Positions 16,779 through 24,697 of a stretch of DNA of 64,000 nucleotides are shown here, one piece after another (position 1 is the first letter of the stretch; each line of letters begins with the position of its first letter). The DNA comes from CALKJU01 sp035326425 (GTDB lineage: Bacteria > Pseudomonadota > Alphaproteobacteria > Geminicoccales > Geminicoccaceae). The notes under the pieces are model-generated. The model searched no databases. It was not told the origin of the DNA and saw only the letters and a program-made list of their open reading frames with translations. The translations under genes and the position numbers were made by a program. The stretch is from the NCBI GenBank assembly GCA_035326425.1, contig DAOLFG010000011.1, positions 1 to 64,000 of the forward strand. The letters run 5' to 3'.

Positions 16779-18500
16779 ATGGGTCGAATCCGACTGTTCG
16801 CCGTCCTGGCCTTGACCGTGGCGCTGGCGGTTCCGGCCGCCGCCCAGGACGCCGCGATCTACAACCCGCGCGCCCGCTCGCACCCGGTCTGGGCCGAGCA
16901 CGGCATGGTGGTGAGCGAGGAGGCCGTGGCGACGCAGGTGGGCGTGGCCATCCTCGAGCAGGGCGGCAACGCCGTGGACGCGGCGGTGGCCGTGGGCTTC
17001 GCGCTCGCCGTGACCCTGCCGCGTGCCGGCAATCTCGGCGGCGGCGGCTTCATGCTGGTGCATCTGGCGAACGGCGAGAATGTCGCCATCGACTACCGCG
17101 AGACCTCGACCAGCGCCGCCTTCCGCGACATGTATCTCGATGCCTCGGGCAAGGCGGATTCGCGGCTGTCGCAGTTCCACGGGCTGGCGGTGGGCGTGCC
17201 CGGCACGGTGGCGGGGCTGGCGATGGCGCTGGAGCGCTACGGCACCATGAAGCTGCCGGAGGTGATCGGGCCCGCCCTGGAGCTGGCGGAAGACGGCATC
17301 ACCGTCACGCCCGACCTCGCCGATTCGCTGCGCGGCGCCGCCAAGCGGCTGGCGCAGTGGCCGAGCACCGCCAAGGTCTTTCTCGAGCCGGACGGCGGCA
17401 CCTACACACCGGGCGAGACGCTGCAGCAACCCGACCTCGCCGCCTCGCTGCGGCTGATCGCCGAGCAGGGGCCGGCCGGCTTCTACCGCGGGCCGGTGGC
17501 CGAGAAGATCGCGGCCGAGGTGCAGCGCGCCGGCGGCAACATGACGGTCGAGGATCTCGCCGGCTACGAGGCCAAGCTACGGGAGCCGGTGCGCGGCAGC
17601 TATCGCGGCTACGACATCCTCTCGATGCCACCGCCCTCGTCCGGCGGCATCCACATCATCCAGATCCTGAACCTGCTGGAGGCGTTCCCGATCGGCTGGC
17701 TCGGCCACAACAGTGCCGAGACCATCCACCTGATGGCCGAGGCGATGAAGCTGGCCTATGCCGACCGCAGCGAGCACCTGGGCGACCCCGACTTCGTAAA
17801 GGTCCCGGTCAAGGGGCTGACGAGCAAAGCCTATGCCGATTCGCTGCGGCCGAAGATCAACCGCTGGCGGGCGACGCCGGCGGGCTCGATCAAGCCGGGG
17901 GCACCGGCACCCTACGAGAGCGACCAGACCACCCACTATTCCGTGGTCGACAAGGACGGCAACGCCGTCGCCAACACCTACACGCTGAACTTCTCCTACG
18001 GCACCGGCCTGGTCGCCGATGGCACCGGCATCCTGCTCAACAACGAGCTGGACGACTTCTCGGCCAAGCCCGGCGTGCCCAACGCCTACGGGCTGATCGG
18101 CGGCGACGCCAATGCCGTCGAGCCGTCGAAGCGACCGCTGTCGTCGATGAGCCCGACCATCGTGCTGAAGGACGGTCGGCTCTTCCTCGTCACAGGCAGT
18201 CCGGGCGGCAGCCGGATCATCACCACGGTGCTGCAGATCATCATGAACATGATCGACCACGGCATGGGCGTGGCCGAGGCCAGCCATGCCACCCGCATCC
18301 ATCACCAGTGGCTGCCCGACCAGCTCAGCGTCGAGGAGGGCCTGAGCCCGGACACACTGGCCCTGCTCGCCGGCAAGGGCCAGAACGTCGTGGTCGGCGC
18401 CACCTCGGGCAGCACCAACTCGATCGCCATCGGTCCCGACGGCTACCGCCTGGGGGCTGCCGACCCCCGGCGGCCGGCCGCATTGGCGGCGGGCTACTGA
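16779..18500 (+). CDS. ggt: Gamma-glutamyltransferase
   Basis: Periplasmic enzyme that cleaves glutathione and other gamma-glutamyl compounds; made as a precursor that self-cleaves into two subunits. The ATG at 16779, preceded by GGGGAGAG, gives about 573 residues with a clean signal peptide (LALTVALAVPAAAQ). The autoprocessing and catalytic Thr is in QTTHYSVVDKDGNAV, and downstream are NNELDDFSAKPG and the PLSSMSPTIV and GSPGGSRIITTV blocks. Its stop overlaps the next, convergent gene by 7 bases. Confidence 0.94.
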   Translation: MGRIRLFAVLALTVALAVPAAAQDAAIYNPRARSHPVWAEHGMVVSEEAVATQVGVAILEQGGNAVDAAVAVGFALAVTLPRAGNLGGGGFMLVHLANGENVAIDYRETSTSAAFRDMYLDASGKADSRLSQFHGLAVGVPGTVAGLAMALERYGTMKLPEVIGPALELAEDGITVTPDLADSLRGAAKRLAQWPSTAKVFLEPDGGTYTPGETLQQPDLAASLRLIAEQGPAGFYRGPVAEKIAAEVQRAGGNMTVEDLAGYEAKLREPVRGSYRGYDILSMPPPSSGGIHIIQILNLLEAFPIGWLGHNSAETIHLMAEAMKLAYADRSEHLGDPDFVKVPVKGLTSKAYADSLRPKINRWRATPAGSIKPGAPAPYESDQTTHYSVVDKDGNAVANTYTLNFSYGTGLVADGTGILLNNELDDFSAKPGVPNAYGLIGGDANAVEPSKRPLSSMSPTIVLKDGRLFLVTGSPGGSRIITTVLQIIMNMIDHGMGVAEASHATRIHHQWLPDQLSVEEGLSPDTLALLAGKGQNVVVGATSGSTNSIAIGPDGYRLGAADPRRPAALAAGY

Positions 18501-19138
18501 GCGAGGTAGCTCGGCACGGCCATCCCCACCAGGACGTGGGCGTCGGCGACCGGCAGGCCGCGCCGCTCGGCGATCGGCACCACGCCCGCCCAGCACGGCC
18601 AGGCGAGGTCCTCCGCATCGTCGCCCGGCGGACCGGAGCGGACCTTGGCCGAGACCTCCCCGAGGTCGAGCCAGAGCACCGTGGTGGCTTTCAGCTCCTG
18701 CGCCGTGGCCGGCCGCAGCTCGGCCCAGCGGCCGGGATAGAGCCGGTCGACGAAGGTCTCGAGCGCCCGGAGCTTGTGGTCGGGTTCCTCGACCAGATGC
18801 GCCATGCCCAGCGCCATCACCGAGCGGTAGTTCATGGAGTGGTTGAAGGCCGAGCGCGCCAGCACCAGCCCGTCGACATGGGTGACGGTCAGGCAGACCG
18901 GCACGCCGCCCGGCTTCAGGCTGCGCAGCATGCGGCTGGCCGAGGAGCCGTGCCAGTAGACCCGCTCGCCGTCGCGCCAGTGCGCCGTGGGCGTGACGTA
19001 GGGCTGGCCGTCGATGGCGTAGCCGACATGGCAGACCAGCGCGGCGTCGAGGATCGCATGCACGACCTCCCGCTCGTAGTGGCCGCGCTTGGGCATTCGC
19101 TTGACCCGGGTCCGCGGGGTCGGCGCATAGGCGTTCAT
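18494..19138 (-). CDS. Pyridoxamine 5'-phosphate oxidase-like flavin-binding protein
   Basis: 214-residue protein with a split beta-barrel fold typical of FMN-binding PNPOx-like proteins: an N-terminal RMPKRGHYEREVVHAIL, then HVGYAIDGQPYVTPTAHWR and VYWHGSSASRMLR, the phosphate-binding region. I use the ATG at 19138. The family includes flavin- or haem-binding proteins of loose function, and relatives often regulate or accompany amino-acid or antibiotic stress genes. The exact role is unknown. Confidence 0.82.
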   Translation of the reverse strand: MNAYAPTPRTRVKRMPKRGHYEREVVHAILDAALVCHVGYAIDGQPYVTPTAHWRDGERVYWHGSSASRMLRSLKPGGVPVCLTVTHVDGLVLARSAFNHSMNYRSVMALGMAHLVEEPDHKLRALETFVDRLYPGRWAELRPATAQELKATTVLWLDLGEVSAKVRSGPPGDDAEDLAWPCWAGVVPIAERRGLPVADAHVLVGMAVPSYLAQ

Positions 19139-19325
19139 GGCTGGAGGCTCCGGAAGTCGGCGCTCGACTAGGGCCATCCTGGCCCGTGGACGAGGGCCAT
19201 TCGGCAGATCGCATGGTGCCAATTTCAGCACGTGGCGGATCGCCGCATCGCCGCTGCACTGTCGTCCGGCCGTGGCACCCTTACCTTGGTTGCTTGTTGT
19301 CACTGGCCGACGCCGGAGGTCCGCG

Positions 19326-19574
19326 ATGTCGCCACGACCCGCGATCGACCCTGACACATCCGGGCTCGGCAGCTACGAGGCGATCGAGCACGAGCTGCGC
19401 ACGCCGCTGACCTCGCTGCGCTCGCTGACCGAGATCCTGCGCGACTTTCCGGATCTCACGGATGCGCAGCGCGAGCGCTTCCTCGACAGCATGATCGCCG
19501 AGAACGAGCGGCTGAGCCGGACGGTCGACCAGCTGCTGGCCTGGATCGACAGCCGGGCGACGCCGCTCAGCTGA
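19326..19574 (+). CDS. Stand-alone HisKA phosphoacceptor domain protein
   Basis: 82-residue protein made almost entirely of a histidine-kinase dimerisation/phosphoacceptor domain: AIEHELRTPLTSLRSLTEIL with phospho-His at 22, then ERFLDSMIAENERLSRTVDQ for the second helix. There is no ATPase domain in any downstream frame and no sensor region. A strong ribosome site GGAGGT (19315-19320) lies 5 bases before the ATG, so I regard it as a real gene. It could be a phosphotransfer partner, a dimerisation decoy for a full kinase, or a remnant. Its end overlaps the convergent phosphoesterase gene by 8 bases. Confidence 0.72.
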   Translation: MSPRPAIDPDTSGLGSYEAIEHELRTPLTSLRSLTEILRDFPDLTDAQRERFLDSMIAENERLSRTVDQLLAWIDSRATPLS

Positions 19575-20385
19575 CCTCGGGCCAGGTCTCGGCCAGCCGC
19601 GCACCGATGCGCAGCGGCTCGACGCGCCGCGCCAGCCCCGTCTCATCGTCGGTCTCGAGGTAGACGGCGCACAAGGTACCCTCGCCCAGCGCCGGCTCCA
19701 GCTTCGGCTGCGGCGTGTCGTGGCGCCAGCGGGCCAGGGCATTGAGCTTGTCCATGCCGATCACGGAATCGTAGTCGCCGGTCATGCCGACGTCGGTGAT
19801 GTAGCCGGTGCCGCCGGGCAGGATCCGGGCGTCGGCGGTCGGGACGTGGGTGTGGGTGCCGGCGACCAGCGAGACGTGGCCGTCGAGGAAGTGGCCGAAC
19901 GAGGTCTTCTCGCTGGTGGCCTCGGCATGGATGTCGACCAGGATGGCATCGCAGCTCCTGCCCAGCCGCCAGCGCTGCAGCTCGCGCTCGACGGCGCGGA
20001 AGGGGTCGTCCAAGGGCTTCATGAACAGCCGGCCCATCGCCTGCATGACGACGAGGCGCTGGCCGCGGGCGGTGCGCAGCTCGACGGTGCCGGCGCCGGG
20101 CGTGCCGGGCTGCATGTTGAGCGGACGGATCAGCCGCGGCTGCTGGGCGATGTAGGCGACGGCGTCCTTCTGGTCCCAGACGTGGTTGCCGGTGGTCACC
20201 ACGTCGACGCCGGCGGCCAGGAACTCGTCGCAGATCCTGCCGGTGATGCCGAAACCGGCGGCGGCGTTCTCGCCGTTGACCACGAGCGCGTCGAGGCGCA
20301 GGCGCTCCCGCATCTCGCCGATGCGCGCGAGCAGGATGGTGCGGCCGGAGCGGCCGACCACGTCGCCGACATAGAGCACACGCAA
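19567..20385 (-). CDS. YmdB-family metallophosphoesterase
   Basis: 272-residue protein of the TIGR00282/YmdB group, phosphodiesterases active on 2',3'-cyclic nucleotides in characterised members. Metal ligands are visible in YVGDVVGRSGR, VVNGENAAAGFG, TTGNHVWDQKD and VAGTHTHVPTADARI. It lies 12 bases downstream of the cyclo-ligase gene, an arrangement common in alphaproteobacteria. The in vivo substrate is not known. Confidence 0.9.
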   Translation of the reverse strand: MRVLYVGDVVGRSGRTILLARIGEMRERLRLDALVVNGENAAAGFGITGRICDEFLAAGVDVVTTGNHVWDQKDAVAYIAQQPRLIRPLNMQPGTPGAGTVELRTARGQRLVVMQAMGRLFMKPLDDPFRAVERELQRWRLGRSCDAILVDIHAEATSEKTSFGHFLDGHVSLVAGTHTHVPTADARILPGGTGYITDVGMTGDYDSVIGMDKLNALARWRHDTPQPKLEPALGEGTLCAVYLETDDETGLARRVEPLRIGARLAETWPEVS

Positions 20386-20397
20386 GCTGTCGTTCCC

Positions 20398-20988
20398 TCA
20401 GTCCCGCCCGTGACAATCGTGGAGTGCCACCTCGGTGGCAACCTGGTCGAGGCGCTGGTCGAAGGGGCCGACGGGCACCTCGTCCAGCCGCTGCGGCTCG
20501 AAGCCGAAGCCGATGGCGGGGGTCGGCCGGTCGCGGCGCAGCATCGCCAGCGTGCGGTCGTAGAAGCCGCCGCCATAGCCGAGGCGGAAGCCGCGCAGGT
20601 CGAAGCCCAGGAGTGGTGCGATCACGAGGTCGGGGAACAGCCGGGGGCTGGCGGCCGGCGGCTGCAGCACGCCCATCGCCACCTCCTCCAGCGGCTCGCC
20701 GGGCCGCCAGGCGTGGAAGTCCAGAGGCTGGCCGCGGCCGAGGATGCGCGGCAGCAGCACGATACGGCCGGCGGCGAGCAGCGAGCCGATCAGGGGGCCT
20801 GTGTCGATCTCGTCGCGGATGCCACGGAAGACCGCGACGGCGCGCGCCCTCGCCAGCCCTGGCGCAGACAGGGCGTGGCCGGCGGCGGCCAGTGCGGCAG
20901 CGGGCCGCAGCGCGGCATCGAACGCGCGGCGACGGTCGCGCAGCTCGCGGCGTCGCACGGCCTTCAGCTCATCGAGGGGAATGCTCAA
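20398..20988 (-). CDS. 5-formyltetrahydrofolate cyclo-ligase
   Basis: Converts 5-formyl-THF to 5,10-methenyl-THF using ATP, returning the storage folate to one-carbon metabolism. 196 residues with the basic N-terminal KAVRRRELRDRRRAF and the ligand-binding LLGFDLRGFRLGYGGGFYDR. The start appears to be TTG at 20988, since the nearest ATG upstream is out of frame. In proteobacteria this gene characteristically follows the 6S RNA gene and zapA, and the same order is seen here. Confidence 0.93.
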   Translation of the reverse strand: MSIPLDELKAVRRRELRDRRRAFDAALRPAAALAAAGHALSAPGLARARAVAVFRGIRDEIDTGPLIGSLLAAGRIVLLPRILGRGQPLDFHAWRPGEPLEEVAMGVLQPPAASPRLFPDLVIAPLLGFDLRGFRLGYGGGFYDRTLAMLRRDRPTPAIGFGFEPQRLDEVPVGPFDQRLDQVATEVALHDCHGRD

Positions 20989-20999
20989 GGCGCGCCGGC

Positions 21000-21150
21000 C
21001 ATGAGCGGGAGAGCGGCGGAGCCACCATGGCCGTCCCGTCGGATTCGTCCCTGGGACCTGCTCAGCAGGTGGGCGCCATGTGACGTGACCAGGGCCACGT
21101 CAGGGACGGCTCCCGTTCGGAACGGAATAGGCCCAAGGCAAATGAAACGA
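21000..21150 (-). ncRNA. ssrS: Candidate 6S-like structured RNA
   Basis: The 197-base gap between zapA and the cyclo-ligase gene is where 6S RNA usually lies. On the minus strand it can form a closing stem of CCGTCCC with GGGACGG (21103-21109 against 21031-21037), extended by CGGGAG with CTCCCG, and two internal hairpins: a TGACGTG/CACGTCA stem (21081-21102) and a perfect ACCTGC-TGA-GCAGGT (21056-21070). I cannot confirm the long central bubble of 6S RNA by eye, and the ends are approximate. Gene order supports the call more than sequence does. Confidence 0.42.
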
Positions 21151-21185
21151 CGTACACGCACCGGGCAGCCCCGCCACGTGCATAG

Positions 21186-21515
21186 TTAGGCTTTCGCCAG
21201 GCCGCCCGCAAGCTGCTCGATCCTGGCGGCGACACGATCCAGCGCCTCGGCTGCCTGGCGCTCGCCGATGCTGGCGTCGTCGCTGGCCGTGGCGCGCAGC
21301 CGCCTGATCTCGTCGTTGGCGTCCGACAGCTCGTCGGCGATCATCAGGCCGACCATGACCAGCAGGCGGGCGTCACCGATCTGGCCGTGCTGCCGGGCGA
21401 GGTCGGCGACGCGGCCGTCGATGTAGCTGGCGAGCCGGCGCAGCCGCGGCTCCTCGCCATCGGCGCACTGCAGCTGGTGGCGGCGTCCATTGATCGTCAG
21501 CTCGAGCATCGGCAT
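21186..21515 (-). CDS. zapA: Cell division protein ZapA
   Basis: 109-residue FtsZ-associated protein that cross-links Z-ring filaments. It begins MPMLELTINGRRHQLQC and has the RLASYIDGRVADL and LVMVGLMIADEL segments typical of the family, followed by a coiled-coil C-terminal helix. It lies 13 bases downstream of a small coiled-coil gene and upstream of the candidate 6S RNA and the cyclo-ligase. Confidence 0.93.
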   Translation of the reverse strand: MPMLELTINGRRHQLQCADGEEPRLRRLASYIDGRVADLARQHGQIGDARLLVMVGLMIADELSDANDEIRRLRATASDDASIGERQAAEALDRVAARIEQLAGGLAKA

Positions 21516-21528
21516 CGGCCGGCCTTTC

Positions 21529-21804
21529 CTAGCCCTCGACGATATCGGCGAGCTCGCCGATCGTGCGGTCGAGCTTGCCGGTCACCTCGCCGACGGTGTC
21601 GACCAGCGCCCGCTCGCGCGCCAGCGCCTCGTCGAGCGCCCGCCGCAGGCCGTCGCATTCGATCCGCAGCAGCTCGAGATCCCGGGCCAGCACGGCCTCG
21701 CTCTCCGATGACGGCGCCGGCGGCCGCACCGAGGCGTGCAGGCCCGCCTCCAGGCTCTCCAGGGCCCGCTCGAGCCGCTGGCGCGCGCCATCCAGAGTTG
21801 ACAT
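21529..21804 (-). CDS. DUF4164-like coiled-coil protein
   Basis: 91 residues from the ATG at 21804 (MSTLDGARQRLERALESLE); the frame is open further upstream but the extra residues look non-coding. The protein is one long amphipathic helix rich in Leu, Glu, Ala and Arg, broken by a Pro/Ser-rich kink near 30. Small coiled-coil proteins of this type often precede zapA in alphaproteobacteria, which suggests a division-linked role, though none is proven. Confidence 0.8.
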   Translation of the reverse strand: MSTLDGARQRLERALESLEAGLHASVRPPAPSSESEAVLARDLELLRIECDGLRRALDEALARERALVDTVGEVTGKLDRTIGELADIVEG

Positions 21805-21985
21805 CGGCTCGCCGGTTCCGCGTCTACGTCCTTGATCGGCTTGACGTATTCGCACAGCGTAGCATGCGGCGTCAACGGGTCCGGACGCCTCGGAGACGAA
21901 GCCGGCGTCCTCGGCGAGCGCGATCTCGGGAGCTTCGGCCCGATCATCCGCTGCGCGCATCTGGTCAAGCGCGATTATTCTGGCA

Positions 21986-21994
21986 TGCTATGAT
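21986..21994 (+). promoter_or_regulatory. Possible extended -10 promoter of the MBOAT operon
   Basis: TGCTATGAT matches an extended -10 (TGnTATAAT) in a short AT-rich patch, about 85 bases before the MBOAT start. No convincing -35 box is present. The rest of the 275-base gap (21805-22079) shows nothing else I can identify. Confidence 0.3.
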
Positions 21995-22079
21995 CTAATT
22001 CAACCCAGGCGGATATGGCCCGGATTCTGTTTTCGTCGGGAGCGGAATAGGCGTCGCGATAGGGCGTCGGAACTGTCCG

Positions 22080-23600
22080 ATGGTGTTCAGTTCGCAACCG
22101 TTCATATTGGTATTCCTGCCGCTCACACTGCTGGCGGTGCTGCTGGCGCGACGGCTGGGCGGGCGCCTGGCAGTCGCGGTGACGCTCAGCCTCGCCTCCT
22201 TCGTGTTCTATGGCTGGTGGGACTGGCGGTTCCTGGGCCTGCTCTGGGCCTCGATCCTGTTCAATCACGCCTGGGGCCGGCTGCTGCTACGGCCCTATCC
22301 GGAGCGCCTGCGGCGCTGGCTGCTGGGGATCGGTGTCGCCGTCAACCTCGGCGTGCTCTGCTTCTTCAAGTATACCAATTTCTTCCTCGAGAACCTCGAC
22401 CTGCTGACCGGGCACGACTTCTCGGCGCTGCACATCATCCTGCCGCTCGGCGTCTCGTTCATCACCTTCCAGAAGATCGCCTTCCTGGTCGACACCTGGC
22501 GCGACCGACCGGAGCCCTACAGGCTCGCCGACTTCGCGCTGTTCGTCAGCTTCTTTCCGCAGCTGATCGCGGGCCCGATCGTCCATCACAAGGAGATCAT
22601 CCCGCAGTTCCAGCACCCGGACTTCGGCGTGCTGCGCCTGGCCGGGCTCAATCTCGGCCTCGCGGTGTTCGCCATCGGCCTCGCCAAGAAGGTGATGATC
22701 GCCGACAGCATCGCGCGCTGGGCCGACCCGCTGTTCGCCGTCGCCGCCGCCGGCGAGCCGCTCAGCAGCTTCGAGGCCTGGGGCGCTGCGCTGGCCTACG
22801 GCCTGCAGCTCTATTTCGACTTCTCGGGCTATGCCGACATGGCGATCGGGCTCGGCCTGATGTTCGGCCTGCTGCTGCCGCAGAACTTCGACCGGCCCTA
22901 CGCCGCCCTGTCGATCGCCGACTTCTGGCGGCGCTGGCACATGACCCTGTCGCGCTTCCTGCGCGACTATCTCTACATCCCGCTGGGCGGCAGCCGGGAC
23001 GGCCGCTGGCGCGAGCTGCGCAACCTGATGGTGACGATGCTGCTCGGCGGCATCTGGCACGGTGCGGCCTGGGCGTTCGTGGCATGGGGTGCCATGCATG
23101 GCGGCGCGCTGGTGGCGCAGCGGCTCTGGCGCATGGCGCGCGAGCGGCTGGGTCTGGGCTCGGCGCCGCCGCCTGTCGGCTGGCTGCTCACCATGCTGCT
23201 GGTCTTCATGGCCTGGGTGCCGTTCCGCGCCGAGAGCCTGGAGACGGCGGTGCACATGTGGCGGAGCATGGTGGCCGGGCCGCTCCTGCCCGACCGGGCG
23301 CGGGTGGCGCTGGGCGAGGGCCTGACCGACGGGCTGCTGGCGCTCGGCTTCCGGATCGAGGGGCCGCTGCACCTGGGCCTGCAGGAATGGCAGGTGGCGC
23401 TGCCGGTGCTGGGCGCCTCGTTCCTGCTCGCCATATTCCTGCCCGACGGACTGACCCTGGGACGGCGGCTGACCGCCGCGGTCGAGGCCGGCCGGCGGCC
23501 CGCCCTCGTCGTGACCAACGCCGCCTTGGTGGCGGCCCTCTTCGTCGGCTCCCTGATCTACATGAGCTACAACACGGTTTTCCTCTACTACCAGTTCTGA
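22080..23600 (+). CDS. MBOAT-family O-acyltransferase (AlgI-like)
   Basis: 506-residue polytopic membrane protein that likely moves acyl groups across the inner membrane to an extracytoplasmic polysaccharide or lipid. It matches AlgI/DltB: about ten hydrophobic helices, the conserved DFWRRWHMTLSRFLRDYLYI block and the catalytic His in GGIWHGAAWAF. The following gene encodes a membrane-anchored SGNH-like protein 19 bases downstream, the common two-gene pairing of such acyltransferases. The acceptor is unknown. Confidence 0.92.
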   Translation: MVFSSQPFILVFLPLTLLAVLLARRLGGRLAVAVTLSLASFVFYGWWDWRFLGLLWASILFNHAWGRLLLRPYPERLRRWLLGIGVAVNLGVLCFFKYTNFFLENLDLLTGHDFSALHIILPLGVSFITFQKIAFLVDTWRDRPEPYRLADFALFVSFFPQLIAGPIVHHKEIIPQFQHPDFGVLRLAGLNLGLAVFAIGLAKKVMIADSIARWADPLFAVAAAGEPLSSFEAWGAALAYGLQLYFDFSGYADMAIGLGLMFGLLLPQNFDRPYAALSIADFWRRWHMTLSRFLRDYLYIPLGGSRDGRWRELRNLMVTMLLGGIWHGAAWAFVAWGAMHGGALVAQRLWRMARERLGLGSAPPPVGWLLTMLLVFMAWVPFRAESLETAVHMWRSMVAGPLLPDRARVALGEGLTDGLLALGFRIEGPLHLGLQEWQVALPVLGASFLLAIFLPDGLTLGRRLTAAVEAGRRPALVVTNAALVAALFVGSLIYMSYNTVFLYYQF

Positions 23601-23619
23601 GGCGATCGGCATCCGCACG

Positions 23620-24573
23620 ATGTCCATGCAGCGACTGTTCTTCGGCTCCTTCGTTGCCACGGCCCTGTTGCTGTGCGCGCTGATCGCCGGCATCGGTCTG
23701 TGGGTGGACCCGTTCGGGCATTTCCACGCGCCCGGCAGCGACGGCTTCGTGCGCGACCCGGCCTATACACTCAACCGGGCGTTGTACAAGATCGTGGAGT
23801 TCAGGCGCGAGGCCGAGCGGGCCGCCCACCTCGGCAAACGGCTGAGCGTGATCGTCGGCGACAGCATGAGCAACCAGATCGACCCCGAGCCGATCGAGCA
23901 GGCCTCCGGCGTCCGCGTGATCAACCTGTCCTACGGCCAGGCGACGCTGCAGGAGAACCTCGACCTGCTGGAGGAGATCGTCGGCCGCTATCCGATCGAG
24001 GAGATCGTCTGGGCCGTGCCGTTCCGCCGGTTCTGGAGCTACGAGACGACCCTGAAGGACGAGATGCCGCGAGCACTCCGCATGGCCAAGCACCCCTGGC
24101 TGCACCTGTTCACCTTCGAGAGCCTCAGGGCGTCGTGGTATGTGGCACGCCGGACTTGGCTCGGCATCGGGCTGACCGACCCCGACATCGGCCTCGAAGG
24201 CAAGGAGCGGATCGCCTACGACCTCTACAAGACCCGCGTCGACATCGGCCGGGAGAACCAGTGGCCCGACGACTTCGTCCGCCGCCTCGAGGACATCGAG
24301 CGCAGGATCCAGGCCAGCGGCGTGCGGCTGGCCTACGCCATCATGCCGGTCCATCCGGGACTGCTGGATCTCTACAAGGGGCTGCCCGACGACCGCTATC
24401 GCCGGTTCCAGGGCCTGTTCGCCGACCGCTGCGTGATCGACCTGCAGTTCGTCCGGCCCGGAGGATGGCAGCAGGAGCAGTTCCGCGACATCCTGCACCT
24501 GAAGCAGGAGCACCGGCCGGAGCTCGCGCGGCGCTTCGTCGAGGCCGAGTCGGTGGCTTGCACGCCCCAGTGA
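23620..24573 (+). CDS. SGNH-like membrane-anchored partner of the MBOAT protein
   Basis: 317 residues. One N-terminal membrane helix (about 7-29) precedes a periplasmic domain. The segment LSVIVGDSMSNQIDP looks like block I (GDS) of SGNH/GDSL esterases, and DILHLKQEHRPELARRF near the end could supply the catalytic His. The protein resembles the AlgJ/AlgX-type or DltD-type partners that complete O-acetylation with an MBOAT protein. The family match is by overall pattern, not by a strong signature. Confidence 0.68.
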   Translation: MSMQRLFFGSFVATALLLCALIAGIGLWVDPFGHFHAPGSDGFVRDPAYTLNRALYKIVEFRREAERAAHLGKRLSVIVGDSMSNQIDPEPIEQASGVRVINLSYGQATLQENLDLLEEIVGRYPIEEIVWAVPFRRFWSYETTLKDEMPRALRMAKHPWLHLFTFESLRASWYVARRTWLGIGLTDPDIGLEGKERIAYDLYKTRVDIGRENQWPDDFVRRLEDIERRIQASGVRLAYAIMPVHPGLLDLYKGLPDDRYRRFQGLFADRCVIDLQFVRPGGWQQEQFRDILHLKQEHRPELARRFVEAESVACTPQ

Positions 24574-24697
24574 CGGGCCGGGACGCTCGCCGAGTTGCCG
24601 GTTGATTTTTCGCCGGAACGGCGCAGGTTGCGCCTGTCCGGCGGGCGGCTCCTCCGCACGAGCCGGCCTCAAGGCAGCGCCTCGGCGAAATCGATTC

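Noticed and set aside
19720..21189. Long plus-strand frame across the phosphoesterase and cyclo-ligase genes
   Set aside because: Antisense to two well-identified genes and compositionally biased.
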